A stretch of DNA of 64,000 nucleotides from Gallintestinimicrobium propionicum (GTDB lineage Bacteria > Bacillota > Clostridia > Lachnospirales > Lachnospiraceae): NCBI RefSeq assembly GCF_025567525.1, contig NZ_JAOQJY010000009.1, positions 62,001 to 126,000 of the forward strand, in the 5' to 3' direction. Shown here one piece after another: positions 9,997-18,791 of the stretch. The position numbers were made by a program, and so were the translations under genes. Within the stretch, counting starts at the first letter, position 1, and each line of letters starts with the position of its first letter. The notes beneath the pieces were generated by a model. That model saw only the letters and a list, made by a program, of their open reading frames with translations. It ran no database searches and had not been told where the DNA came from.

Positions 9997-11471
9997 AAAG
10001 AAATTCCTCTTTCTTTTAAGATATCCGCAATCAAATCTCTTTCATCCATCGGATATTTCACACCCTTAATTTCCTGATAATCCTCGTGTCCCTTCCCGGC
10101 GAGCACAATGATGTCGCCGGGCTGTCCGTGGTCGATCGCATAGGCAATGGCTTCTTTTCGGTCCGGGATGGAAATATAGACGCCATCTGTCTTTTTCATG
10201 CCTGTAATAATGTCTTCGATAATCGCCTCCGGCTCTTCAAAACGCGGGTTGTCGGACGTGATGATCGTAAAGTCCGCAAGATTTCCGGACACCTCTCCCA
10301 TCTCAAACCGGCGCTCCCGGGAACGGTTGCCCCCACAGCCGAACACGCAGACCAGCCTTCCATGCTCATACTCCTTTAACGTCGTCAGCAGGCTCTTCAA
10401 TGCCATCGCATTGTGGGCATAATCGATCATCAGGGTAAATTCATTCGAAACCTTGACCATTTCGATACGTCCCTTAACCTTTGCTGCCAGAAGCGCCTTA
10501 CAGATATCCGCTTCCGACACCTTAAAATGTCTGCAGATCGCAATCGCAGTCAGCGCGTTGTATACCGAAAACCTTCCCGGCATCGCGATTTCTGCATGGA
10601 AATTCATCAATCCGGTCACATCAAAGGCGATGCCGAGATGTCCCTGTCTGTTTGTAAACTGCAGGTTCTGTGCGCGCAGGTCGGCTTTTTTAGACATGCC
10701 GTAGGTTTCCAGACTGCAGGTGTGCTCCTTTGTAATAAGCTGCCAGTGCACATCGTCACAGTTTGCAATCCCGACGCGGCACTGTTGAAACAGCAGACTC
10801 TTACAATGCGCATATTCTTCAAAGCTCCCATGCTCGTTCGGTCCGATATGATCCGGCTCCAGATTTGTAAAAATACCGAAATCGAATACAAAGCCCTGGG
10901 TCCGGTGGAGCATCAGTGCCTGAGAGGAAACCTCCATTACAACGGTATCACAGCCAGACTCCACCATTTTGGCAAAATATTCCTGCAAAAGATACGATTC
11001 CGGCGTCGTATTGACCGCGTGAATATGCGTGTCTCCGATGATTATTTCAATGGTTCCGACCAGTCCTACCTTTCGTCCCGCATTTTCCAGGATGGATTTT
11101 ACCAGATAAGTGGTCGTCGTCTTACCCTTCGTTCCGGTGATGCCGATCGTCGTCAGTTTTTTTGCCGGATGGTCAAACCATGCCGCAGATACGAACGCGA
11201 GGGCATAGCGGGTATCCTCCACCCGAATCAGGGTCGTTTCCGACTGTTTCGGAAGCTCTACTTCTTGGGATACGATAATCGCAGCCGCTTTTTTCTCTGC
11301 AGCCTCTGCGGCAGCCTGATGTCCGTCAAAATTTGCCCCCTTGATGCAGACAAACAGACAGCCTTCTACAATTTTTCGGGAGTCATAAACGACCGCCGTA
11401 ATTTCTTTTTCCAGATTTCCTCTTTCACAGGTAAAGGTAAGCTCACTCAAAAGCTCTTTCAATGCTTTCAT
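9993..11471 (-). CDS. murE: UDP-MurNAc-L-Ala-D-Glu:meso-diaminopimelate ligase
   Basis: Cytoplasmic Mur ligase adding the third residue of the peptidoglycan stem peptide. It has the ATP loop GTKGKTTT near residue 114, the Mur central-domain NTTPES and LEPDHIG segments, and DNPRFEEP in the C-terminal domain. The DNPR motif is the known marker for meso-DAP rather than Lys specificity, so the wall is predicted to contain DAP. The 492 aa length is typical. Start ATG 11471. A gene between smpB and priA is unusual for murE, which often lies in the dcw cluster. Confidence 0.96.
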   Translation of the reverse strand: MKALKELLSELTFTCERGNLEKEITAVVYDSRKIVEGCLFVCIKGANFDGHQAAAEAAEKKAAAIIVSQEVELPKQSETTLIRVEDTRYALAFVSAAWFDHPAKKLTTIGITGTKGKTTTTYLVKSILENAGRKVGLVGTIEIIIGDTHIHAVNTTPESYLLQEYFAKMVESGCDTVVMEVSSQALMLHRTQGFVFDFGIFTNLEPDHIGPNEHGSFEEYAHCKSLLFQQCRVGIANCDDVHWQLITKEHTCSLETYGMSKKADLRAQNLQFTNRQGHLGIAFDVTGLMNFHAEIAMPGRFSVYNALTAIAICRHFKVSEADICKALLAAKVKGRIEMVKVSNEFTLMIDYAHNAMALKSLLTTLKEYEHGRLVCVFGCGGNRSRERRFEMGEVSGNLADFTIITSDNPRFEEPEAIIEDIITGMKKTDGVYISIPDRKEAIAYAIDHGQPGDIIVLAGKGHEDYQEIKGVKYPMDERDLIADILKERGISF

Positions 11472-11561
11472 GAAATCGGTCTCCTTTCCGATCCGCTGCA
11501 GTTTCGCAGGAACGAACTATTACAATTTACAATCATAGCATATTGGCAGACATCCTGCAAT

Positions 11562-12029
11562 TTAGTACAGATTTTTCACCTTAAATTCGCGCTCCACCTC
11601 GCGGCGCTGATCCTTCTTTGCAATATCCTGCCGCTTGTCGTAGAGCTTTTTGCCGCGGCAGAGACCGATCTCCATCTTTGCGCGCCCGTCCTTAAAATAG
11701 ACCTGCAGCGGCATGATCGTATAGCCTTTTTCCTTACATTTTGCGGCAAGCTTTAAAATCTCCGCTTTGTGCAGCAGAAGCTTTCTCGTGCGCAGCGGGT
11801 CTTTGTTGAACAGATTTCCCTTTTCATAGGGGGAAATATGCATGCCATAAACGTACATTTCGCCGTTGTCTTCCTGTATAAACGCTTCTTTAATGCTGCA
11901 CTTTCCAAGGCGCAGGCTCTTTACCTCCGTCCCGGCGAGTGCAAGACCGGCTTCCCAGGTTTCCTCTACAAAATAATCGTGATATGCTTTTTTATTGTTC
12001 GCGACCAGTTTCTGTGCTGATTTTGCCAT
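11562..12029 (-). CDS. smpB: SsrA-binding protein SmpB
   Basis: Binds tmRNA and guides it to stalled ribosomes in trans-translation. The 155 aa protein starts at ATG 12029 (MAKSAQKLVANNKKAYHDY), matching the family N-terminus, with GAGAGG upstream. KAYHDYFVEETWEAG, GTEVKSLR and the basic C-terminal tail (about 128-155) are recognisable. It overlaps the 3' end of rnr by 38 bases. RNase R and SmpB act together in tmRNA quality control, which explains the coupling. Confidence 0.96.
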   Translation of the reverse strand: MAKSAQKLVANNKKAYHDYFVEETWEAGLALAGTEVKSLRLGKCSIKEAFIQEDNGEMYVYGMHISPYEKGNLFNKDPLRTRKLLLHKAEILKLAAKCKEKGYTIMPLQVYFKDGRAKMEIGLCRGKKLYDKRQDIAKKDQRREVEREFKVKNLY

Positions 12030-13992
12030 CGTTTCCTCTCTTTTCCGCCTCTTCCAGCTCAAAATCCACCGTTCCGGCATACCGGTTTGCCCCCGTCACC
12101 CGAACCGTCACCGTTTCGCCCAGCTGATAGGTTTTGCCTGTGTGTTCGCCGACCAGCGCAGAGTTTTCTTCATCGAAGATAAAATAATCGCTGCGCAGGC
12201 TCGATACCGGAACCAGTCCTTCCACCGTATTCGGAAGCTCTGCATAAAAGCCCCAGCCCGTCACACCGGAAATGACTGCTTCCATCGTCTCCCCGATATG
12301 CTTTTCCATATACTGCGCCTTTTTCATCTTTTCACAGATGCGCTCCGCCTCATCCGCACGCCGCTCTGTCTCGGACGAATGCTTTGCTACGCCGTTTAAA
12401 ATGTCCTCATAATGCTCTTTTCGCTTTTCGGTTAACCGTCCCCGCAGAAACTCCTTGATAATCCGGTGAATCTGTAAATCGGGATATCGCCTGATTGGGG
12501 ACGTAAAATGGCAATAATGTGTTGCTGCCAGTCCAAAATGTCCGCTGCATTCCGGCGAATAGACCGCGCGCTTCATGCTGCGCAGAATCAGTCTCGACAG
12601 CATCGCTTCCTCCGGCGTCCCTTCGATCTGATCCAGAAGCTTTTGCAGCTGCTTCGGATGGACGTCTGCCCCGTTTTCCTGACGCTTTCCCTGTTTGCGC
12701 CCGATATGCAGCCGATAGCCGAAGTTTCCTAAAAATACGGACAACTGCTGCATTTTTTCCGGATCCGGGTTATCGTGTACGCGGTATAAAAACGGCTCCT
12801 CCAGCCAGTAAAAATGCTGTGCCACCGTCTCGTTTGCCGCCAGCATAAAATCCTCAATCAGCTTCGTCGCGTCGTTTCGCTCATGCGGGTGAATCGACAG
12901 CGGCTCGCCGTTTTCATCCAGTTCGATCTTGCTTTCCGGAAAATCAAAATCCACCGCGCCGCGCTCTTTTCGTTTCTGCCGAAGCACCTTCGAAAGCTTC
13001 GCCATCTCTGTAAGCATCGGTGCTTCGTCGCGGTATGCTTCCCAAAGGGCTTCGTCGCCGTCCAGAATTTTTTGCACCTGCGTATAGCTCATGCGCTTGT
13101 CCACACGGATCACAGATTCCACAATCTCATAATTGCCGATAGTTCCGCCCTTGTCCACTTCCATCAGGCACGACAGCGCCAGTCGGTCTTCCCCGGCATT
13201 TAGCGAACAGCACCCGTTGGACAGCTCCTTGGGAAGCATGGGAATCACGCGGTCAGGCAGATAAACGCTCGTTCCCCGTTCCTTTGCCTCCCAGTCCAGC
13301 GCGGAATTTTCCTGCACATAGTCTGCAACGTCCGCAATATGAACACCCAGCAGCCATCTGCCGTCTTTTTCTTCAAGGCTGACTGCATCATCCAGGTCCC
13401 GCGCATCCTCGCCGTCGATCGTCACCATCCGTATCGCCCGGAGATCTCGCCGCATCACGCAATCAGTCTCGCTGACCGGCTTGGAGACGCGCTGCGCCTG
13501 ATTCAATACCTTTTCCGGAAATTCATCCGGAATGCCAAGGGCACGCACAACAGAGAGCATATCGATGCCCGGCTCATCTCTTCCGCCCAGCACCTCTATG
13601 ATCTCGCCCTCCGGACTTTTGCCCTCTTCCCGACTCTCGATATATTCTGCAACGACCTTCGCACCGTCATAGGCATCCTTTTTCTTTTCCCGCGGGATAA
13701 AAATATCCGGCAGCTTTTTGTTGTCCGGCACGACAAAGCCAAAGTTTTCGCTCGACTGGTACAAACCAACTGCACGCAGAAGCTTCTTTTCTGCGCGCAC
13801 ATACCGTCCGCGCTTGGTCTGTTCTATTTTTCCCTCTTCCAGAAGCTCCTCCAAAATACGCTTTAGCTCGCGCCGGTCTTCCGGTTTTACCTGCATGAAG
13901 ATTGCGAGCTCCTTTTCTTTCATCGGGACGTACTTTTCGTCCTCCACCAGCTCACAGATCAGTTTTTTTCTCTTTTCCAATAAATCTTCCAT
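11992..13992 (-). CDS. rnr: Ribonuclease R
   Basis: Processive 3'-to-5' exoribonuclease, 666 aa. Order of domains: winged helix (about 1-65), cold-shock/OB domains (about 70-215), the RNB catalytic domain with the metal-binding RDLDDAV segment near 202-208 and GVHIADVADYV, and a C-terminal S1 domain (about 565-650). The start ATG 13992 has AGGTG four bases upstream. It is the first gene of the run that reaches to prkC. I see no convincing sigma-A promoter directly upstream. Confidence 0.95.
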   Translation of the reverse strand: MEDLLEKRKKLICELVEDEKYVPMKEKELAIFMQVKPEDRRELKRILEELLEEGKIEQTKRGRYVRAEKKLLRAVGLYQSSENFGFVVPDNKKLPDIFIPREKKKDAYDGAKVVAEYIESREEGKSPEGEIIEVLGGRDEPGIDMLSVVRALGIPDEFPEKVLNQAQRVSKPVSETDCVMRRDLRAIRMVTIDGEDARDLDDAVSLEEKDGRWLLGVHIADVADYVQENSALDWEAKERGTSVYLPDRVIPMLPKELSNGCCSLNAGEDRLALSCLMEVDKGGTIGNYEIVESVIRVDKRMSYTQVQKILDGDEALWEAYRDEAPMLTEMAKLSKVLRQKRKERGAVDFDFPESKIELDENGEPLSIHPHERNDATKLIEDFMLAANETVAQHFYWLEEPFLYRVHDNPDPEKMQQLSVFLGNFGYRLHIGRKQGKRQENGADVHPKQLQKLLDQIEGTPEEAMLSRLILRSMKRAVYSPECSGHFGLAATHYCHFTSPIRRYPDLQIHRIIKEFLRGRLTEKRKEHYEDILNGVAKHSSETERRADEAERICEKMKKAQYMEKHIGETMEAVISGVTGWGFYAELPNTVEGLVPVSSLRSDYFIFDEENSALVGEHTGKTYQLGETVTVRVTGANRYAGTVDFELEEAEKRGNDGKISTETGREQ

Positions 13993-14177
13993 ATGTCACC
14001 TGTTATAAAATGAAACGGTGCCTTCCGCGCTACCGCAGTGCGATCTCATGTTACATACGGATTGCTCCGTGCTTTACACCACTGTAATGCTGCCAAATCG
14101 AATCCGGCTTCTGACGGATTCGTCGCCTGCGGCGGGTCGCGTAAGCGACATCTTCCGTTCCGCCGCAGTGCGATAAA

Positions 14178-14220
14178 GTGCTTTTTTAGCTATCAGCAAA
14201 GCTGATAGCTAAAAAAGCAC
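14178..14220. repeat. Perfect 20-bp inverted repeat with 3-base loop
   Basis: Left arm 14178-14197, loop AAA 14198-14200, right arm 14201-14220. The arms are A/T-clamped (runs of six T and six A). The right arm shares its GTGCTTTTTT segment (as read on the minus strand) with the secG terminator, so the two hairpins cannot form at the same time. The design resembles the T-clamped palindromes at 45949-45985 and 62646-62686. Confidence 0.9.
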
Positions 14221-14240
14221 CCCGCCGTGCGGAGTGCTTT
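14211..14240 (-). terminator. Intrinsic terminator of secG
   Basis: Read on the minus strand: arms AAAGCACTCCGC and GCGGGGTGCTTT (one G-U pair) around an ACG loop, followed by six T. It lies 53 bases after the secG stop. Confidence 0.85.
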
Positions 14241-14292
14241 CGTAACATTCTGTACTTCTTATCCACGATATGCGCTCAGACAATACCGCTTA

Positions 14293-14538
14293 TCAGCCCC
14301 AGATTCTGGTGATGTTCAGAATTACTGCAATTACCATGAAGCCGATTGCCAGCCATTTGGTAATTTTAACAAGCAGTCCTTCCATAGAACGACCTTTGTT
14401 CTTTCCCCAGTAGGTCTCTGCACCGCCTGCGATAGCGCCAAGTCCTGCATCTTTGCCTTCCTGCATCAGAACCAGAACTGTCAGGGCAATACACATCACT
14501 ATAAAAATCACAGTTAAAATAATTCTCAGAATCTCCAT
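14293..14538 (-). CDS. secG: Preprotein translocase subunit SecG
   Basis: Small accessory subunit of the SecYEG channel, 81 aa, with two membrane helices (about 5-24 and 58-78). The conserved cytoplasmic loop is visible as LMQEGKDAGLGAIAGGAET. Start ATG 14538; the upstream leader carries the promoter at 14624-14652. It is transcribed alone and ends at its own terminator. In many Firmicutes secG precedes rnr and smpB, which is the order here. Confidence 0.93.
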   Translation of the reverse strand: MEILRIILTVIFIVMCIALTVLVLMQEGKDAGLGAIAGGAETYWGKNKGRSMEGLLVKITKWLAIGFMVIAVILNITRIWG

Positions 14539-14623
14539 GTTTCCTCACAATCCGCCGTTTTCCGGCTCTCCGTCCACATTTCATCTTTCCCTGCATTGAT
14601 ACCTCTCAATGCGAAACACATTG

Positions 14624-14652
14624 ATTATAGCATGAACGCTTCCAGAAAGCAA
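14624..14652 (-). promoter_or_regulatory. Sigma-A-like promoter of secG
   Basis: TTGCTT (14647-14652), a 17-base spacer and TATAAT (14624-14629) on the minus strand, about 85 bases before the secG start. Confidence 0.75.
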
Positions 14653-14665
14653 GATGCGATTCATA

Positions 14666-14700
14666 ACAATAGAATGTTCGCAGAGTGTGCATTCTATTGT
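14666..14700. repeat. 35-bp palindromic repeat, family P copy 1
   Basis: Perfect 11-bp arms ACAATAGAATG (14666-14676) and CATTCTATTGT (14690-14700) flank a TCGCAGAG-containing loop. Other copies: 23472-23502, 49258-49292 and 51524-51558. Confidence 0.9.
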
Positions 14701-14754
14701 ATTGCGAATGGCGCATGTAAACCTTGAACGGAACCTCCATGCCGCTCAGCCAGC

Positions 14755-15045
14755 TTACAGAACTTTCCAGAGCAGCAACAGCAAAAGGATCACCGCCGCT
14801 AGTCCGGCAAGATAGGCAAGTCCGATGAGAAGCGCCGCTTTGAGCGCTCCCATCGCATACCAGAAACGTTCTTTTTTATTCAGGGAGGAATCTTCCCACG
14901 GCCGGTCGTTTTTGACCTTCGGAACTTCTCCCTCCCGTCTTTTTTTTCGTCCGGAAAAAGGGGCAAACAGAGACGGCGTTTCGATACCGCTCATGTCCGC
15001 GATCACGCGGCCGTCGTCCTCTTCTTCCTGCTTATCCGTTCCCAT
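14755..15045 (-). CDS. Small single-pass membrane protein downstream of oppF
   Basis: Unrecognised 96-aa protein. Residues 1-60 are polar and charged; residues about 66-94 form one very hydrophobic helix, so the N-terminus is probably cytoplasmic or surface-facing with a C-terminal anchor. Its ATG overlaps the oppF stop by one base (TAATG), making it the last gene of the Opp1 operon and probably translated by coupling. No catalytic motif is seen. An accessory protein of the transporter is possible but unproven. Confidence 0.7.
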   Translation of the reverse strand: MGTDKQEEEDDGRVIADMSGIETPSLFAPFSGRKKRREGEVPKVKNDRPWEDSSLNKKERFWYAMGALKAALLIGLAYLAGLAAVILLLLLLWKVL

Positions 15046-16058
15046 TATTTATCGTAGAGATGGCAGACAACGTAATGTCCGGGTTCCACCTCTTTCTGAA
15101 CCGGCGCTTCATGCTTGCAGCGCTCCATGCAGTGGGCACAGCGGGTGTGGAACTTACAGCCCTCCGGCGGATTTGCAGGGGAAGGGATCGAGCCTTCCAG
15201 CACGATACGGTTCATCTTCGCTTCCGGATCCGGGATCGGAATTGCAGAGAACAGGGCCTCCGTGTAAGGATGCAGCGGATTACGGAAAATATCCTCTGTC
15301 GTTCCGTACTCTACCAGATTGCCCAGATACATAACGCCGACGGTATCGGAAATATACTCGACTACCGACAGGTCATGGGAAATGAACAGGTAGGTCAGGC
15401 TGTATTTTTCCTGCAGCTCCTTTAACAGGTTAATGATCTGCGCCTGAATCGATACGTCCAGCGCAGATACCGGCTCGTCACAGACAACGAATTCCGGATT
15501 TAAGGCAAGTGCTCTTGCGATACAGATACGCTGTCTCTGTCCGCCGGAGAACTCATGGGGATACCGGTCTTTGTGGAAGGGCTGCAAACCGCAGTTATCC
15601 ATAACCTGATCGATATAGTCATTTAATTCTGCCTTGGGAACCAGATTGTGCTCCCGAACCGCTTCGCCGATGATCTCACCGACAGGAAGACGGGGAGAAA
15701 GGCTGGAAAACGGATCCTGGAAGATGATCTGCATTTTTGTACGCATCTTTCGCATCTCTTTGGAAGAAAGGTCATAAACCTCTTTTCCGTTAAACAGCAC
15801 CTGTCCGCCGGTTTTTTCGCCGGACAGACGCAGGATGGTACGTCCGGTCGTCGTCTTGCCGCAGCCGGACTCGCCTACCAGACCCATGGTGGTTCCGCGC
15901 TTCAAGTTAAAGGTTACGCCGTCAACAGCCTTGACCTGTCCAACGGTTTTACCGACCATACCGCCTTTGATGGGAAAATATTTTTTCAGCTGATTGACCA
16001 TCAGAATATACTGCGGATCATATTCTACCGGTGTGAAATCCTTATCGATTGGCTGCAT
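15045..16058 (-). CDS. oppF: Oligopeptide ABC transporter ATP-binding protein OppF (Opp1)
   Basis: Cytoplasmic ATPase of 337 aa energizing peptide import with OppD. It has Walker A GESGCGKTT, the Q-loop region QDPFSSLSPR, the signature FSGGQRQR, Walker B VVCDEP and the H-loop SHDLS. The C-terminal OppD/F extension has the Cys-rich GCKFHTRCAHCMERC, which binds a [4Fe-4S] cluster in related OppD/DppD proteins. Start ATG 16058 directly abuts the oppD stop. Confidence 0.95.
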   Translation of the reverse strand: MQPIDKDFTPVEYDPQYILMVNQLKKYFPIKGGMVGKTVGQVKAVDGVTFNLKRGTTMGLVGESGCGKTTTGRTILRLSGEKTGGQVLFNGKEVYDLSSKEMRKMRTKMQIIFQDPFSSLSPRLPVGEIIGEAVREHNLVPKAELNDYIDQVMDNCGLQPFHKDRYPHEFSGGQRQRICIARALALNPEFVVCDEPVSALDVSIQAQIINLLKELQEKYSLTYLFISHDLSVVEYISDTVGVMYLGNLVEYGTTEDIFRNPLHPYTEALFSAIPIPDPEAKMNRIVLEGSIPSPANPPEGCKFHTRCAHCMERCKHEAPVQKEVEPGHYVVCHLYDK

Positions 16059-17207
16059 TTATTTTCCCTCCTTCTTATCGTAATAGCGATAGCAGCTGAC
16101 CTTGTGTGTTTCGGACAGGCTGATCTCGCAGGGGTATTTTCCATCGCATTCCGGACAGCGCATTTCGCAGCGGTCACGGAAATAGCAGTAATCCGGCATG
16201 TTGACCGGGTTCGGCACCTTGCCGGGGATGGAATAAAGCTTATCGACCTTTTTGCCGATCACCGGTTTGGAAGCCATCAGACCGATTGTGTAAGGGTGGG
16301 AAGGATTCGCAAAAATCTCCTGTACCGTACCTTTTTCCACAACGCGTCCTGCATACATAACAACAACGTAATCCGCCATCTCTGCGATAACGCCCAGATC
16401 GTGGGTGATCAGCATGATGGAGGAATTGATTTTATTTTTCAAGTTGCGCAGAAGATCCAGAATCTGTGCCTGGATCGTTACGTCCAGCGCCGTCGTCGGC
16501 TCGTCTGCGATGATGATCTTCGGGTTACAAGCCAGCGCCATTGCGATCATGACACGCTGACGCATACCGCCGGAGAGCTCGTGGGGATACATCTTGTAAA
16601 CGCCTTCGCTGTTTGCAATACCGACCATCTCCAAAAGCTCAATGGTACGGGCTTTGATCTCTTCCTTGCTCTTTCCTTCGCCGTCATGCAGCTCGATTAC
16701 TTCTTCTACCTGTTCACCGATACGAAAAACCGGATTCAGGGAAGTCATAGGCTCCTGGAAAATCATGGACATATAATTGCCGCGCAGCTTCTGCATCTTC
16801 TCCATCGGAGTTTTTGCAATATCATATGCCTTATCGCCCAGGTTTAAGCGGATCTGACCATCTACGATCTGCCCCTGGGGACGCTGCAGCAGCTGCATCA
16901 GGGATAAGCTGGTTACGGATTTACCGCAGCCGGACTCGCCTACGACGCCAACCGTCTTGCCGATAGGAACCTCAAAGCTTACGCCGTCAACGGATTTTAC
17001 CGTTCCGACGTCTGTAAAGAAATAGGTATGCAGATTATCAAATTCCACTGCATTTTCCGGATTGTGCATCTGTGTCAGATATTCCTGCTCCGGAACATTT
17101 TTACGCTTGTACTGTTTTTCATACTTACCTGTAATCTTACGGTTCTCTCTGGAAATCCGTCTGGATTCTTTCGCGGAGAGATAGCCTTCCGGATGTTTTT
17201 TTGCCAT
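16059..17207 (-). CDS. oppD: Oligopeptide ABC transporter ATP-binding protein OppD (Opp1)
   Basis: Partner ATPase of OppF, 382 aa. A basic N-terminal extension of about 50 residues precedes the NBD: Walker A GESGCGKS, signature LSGGMRQR, Walker B IIADEPT, H-loop THDLG. The C-terminal Cys motif reads CYFRDRCEMRCPEC. Start ATG 17207, 16 bases after the oppC stop. The N-terminal extension is longer than in the Opp2 copy. Confidence 0.95.
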   Translation of the reverse strand: MAKKHPEGYLSAKESRRISRENRKITGKYEKQYKRKNVPEQEYLTQMHNPENAVEFDNLHTYFFTDVGTVKSVDGVSFEVPIGKTVGVVGESGCGKSVTSLSLMQLLQRPQGQIVDGQIRLNLGDKAYDIAKTPMEKMQKLRGNYMSMIFQEPMTSLNPVFRIGEQVEEVIELHDGEGKSKEEIKARTIELLEMVGIANSEGVYKMYPHELSGGMRQRVMIAMALACNPKIIIADEPTTALDVTIQAQILDLLRNLKNKINSSIMLITHDLGVIAEMADYVVVMYAGRVVEKGTVQEIFANPSHPYTIGLMASKPVIGKKVDKLYSIPGKVPNPVNMPDYCYFRDRCEMRCPECDGKYPCEISLSETHKVSCYRYYDKKEGK

Positions 17208-17223
17208 AGCTGGTTCTCCCTCC

Positions 17224-18777
17224 TTATCGTTTCATCTTCGGGTCGAACGCATCGCGCAGACCGTCGCCTACAAAGTTAAAGCCAAGTACTGTGATCAGCA
17301 GACAGATACCCGCCGGGATCCAGATAAACCAGTAGTTGGTCATAACGTAAGCATTGTTGACGTCGTTGATGATGTTACCCCAGGATGCGAACGGGAACTT
17401 AACACCCAGACCTAAGAAGGAAAGGGTTGCTTCCGTAATGATCGTACCGCCAAGGCTCATCGTACAGGTTACGATCAGCTGCGGGATAACGTTCGGAACC
17501 AGATGACGGAAAATCCGCTTGGAAGCGCGGATACCGCAGGCTTCCGCGGCTGTCATAAATTCCTGCTCTCTCAGGGAAAGGATCTGTCCACGCACCAGAC
17601 GTGCGATAGACGGCCAGCCCAGGAAACCGAGAACCAGCATCAGATAAAGCATACGGATCTGGGGATCGAGCTGCATGGCATCCATCGCAGCACCCAGAAT
17701 GATGATCAGGGGTGTGGACGGAATACAGTAGAAAATATCTACAATACGCATGATCAGGTTATCCACCCATTTTCCGAAGTATCCGGCGATACCGCCCAGC
17801 AGGATACCCAGGAACGCTTCAATAAATACAACGATAAATCCGATCACCAGAGATACACGGCCACCGTACATCAGACGGGTCAGCATATCCATACCGTTGG
17901 TATCGGTGCCGAGCCAGTGGGTTTTGGAGGGACCTGCATAACGGTCATACACATAGGTTTCCTTCGATTGCAGTACAGACCAGGTCTTGGAATCCGGTTT
18001 GTAAGTGATGGTGTAGGTGTATTCCTCACCGTCTGCATCGGTGTATACAAATTCTTCGGTGTCGCTGTCGATGGCATCTGCCAGCTTTTCTTTAAAGTCA
18101 CGGCTGATGACAACGCCGTTTTCCTTTGCCTGTACAACGAAGCGGCTGACATAACCGATCTCATCGCCGCCGGATAAAATGTTTCCATCTGCATCCATCG
18201 TATAATCCTGTCCGTCTGCAGTAAAAGCAGTTTCTCCGTTTGCATAGGCCTTTAACGCTTCATGCTTGACTGCGAAAGTCAATGTAGAAGCCTCTGCGCC
18301 GTCTGCAGCGTTTACGATGTCCTTTGCTGCGATTGCCAGCACTGTGCCGTTGCTCGAAATCAGATAAAGGTCTTCGCCCTCTTTCTCTACCTCATAGGTC
18401 ACATCTTTATACTCAAAGCTTTCCGCATTCTTGCCGATCGCAAGCATCAGCTGAGCCTGCAGAATGGAGCCAAACTCCTGTCCGTCATTGATCGTGTAAC
18501 GCAGATCGTTATTTTTTACCACACCCACATACTCTTTGTCCATGTGCGTGTAAGTATAGAACTGTTCATCCTGTCCGTAAGGGCTTACCAGACCGCCGAT
18601 AAAGGAAAAGACAAACATAACGACCAGCATAGTCAAGCCAACTACTGCCAGTCTGTTTCGGAAAAACCGTTTTGCAACCAGTGCGCCGGGGGACAGCACT
18701 TTGACACGACGGTCGTCATTTAAGGACAGTTCCTGCTCTATTTTTTCTTCTGTCGCTTTCTTTTCTTCCTGCATCAT
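17224..18777 (-). CDS. oppC: Oligopeptide ABC transporter permease OppC with a large extracytoplasmic insert (Opp1)
   Basis: Inner permease subunit. At 517 aa it is about 200 longer than a typical OppC. TM1 is at about residues 43-65; then a soluble, Asp/Gly/Tyr-rich segment (about 70-285) follows before the usual HWLGTD motif and the remaining five helices. The EAA-type coupling loop EACGIRASKRIFRHLVPN is intact. ATGs at 18777 and 18774 both fit GGAGG upstream. The insert would lie outside the membrane, next to the binding protein, and may serve docking. Confidence 0.93.
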   Translation of the reverse strand: MMQEEKKATEEKIEQELSLNDDRRVKVLSPGALVAKRFFRNRLAVVGLTMLVVMFVFSFIGGLVSPYGQDEQFYTYTHMDKEYVGVVKNNDLRYTINDGQEFGSILQAQLMLAIGKNAESFEYKDVTYEVEKEGEDLYLISSNGTVLAIAAKDIVNAADGAEASTLTFAVKHEALKAYANGETAFTADGQDYTMDADGNILSGGDEIGYVSRFVVQAKENGVVISRDFKEKLADAIDSDTEEFVYTDADGEEYTYTITYKPDSKTWSVLQSKETYVYDRYAGPSKTHWLGTDTNGMDMLTRLMYGGRVSLVIGFIVVFIEAFLGILLGGIAGYFGKWVDNLIMRIVDIFYCIPSTPLIIILGAAMDAMQLDPQIRMLYLMLVLGFLGWPSIARLVRGQILSLREQEFMTAAEACGIRASKRIFRHLVPNVIPQLIVTCTMSLGGTIITEATLSFLGLGVKFPFASWGNIINDVNNAYVMTNYWFIWIPAGICLLITVLGFNFVGDGLRDAFDPKMKR

Positions 18778-18791
18778 GCTCTCCTCCTTTC

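Larger units (their letters stand above)
13993..14292. other. Gene-free 300-bp interval with several hairpins
   Basis: Lies between rnr and secG. It holds the secG terminator and the perfect palindrome listed separately. It also holds two related strings ending CCGCAGTGCGAT (14034-14045 and 14164-14174), a small GTCGC-GTAA-GCGAC hairpin near 14131-14144, and TGCGGCGG/CCGCCGCA arms. No small ORF with a ribosome binding site was found. Confidence 0.7.
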
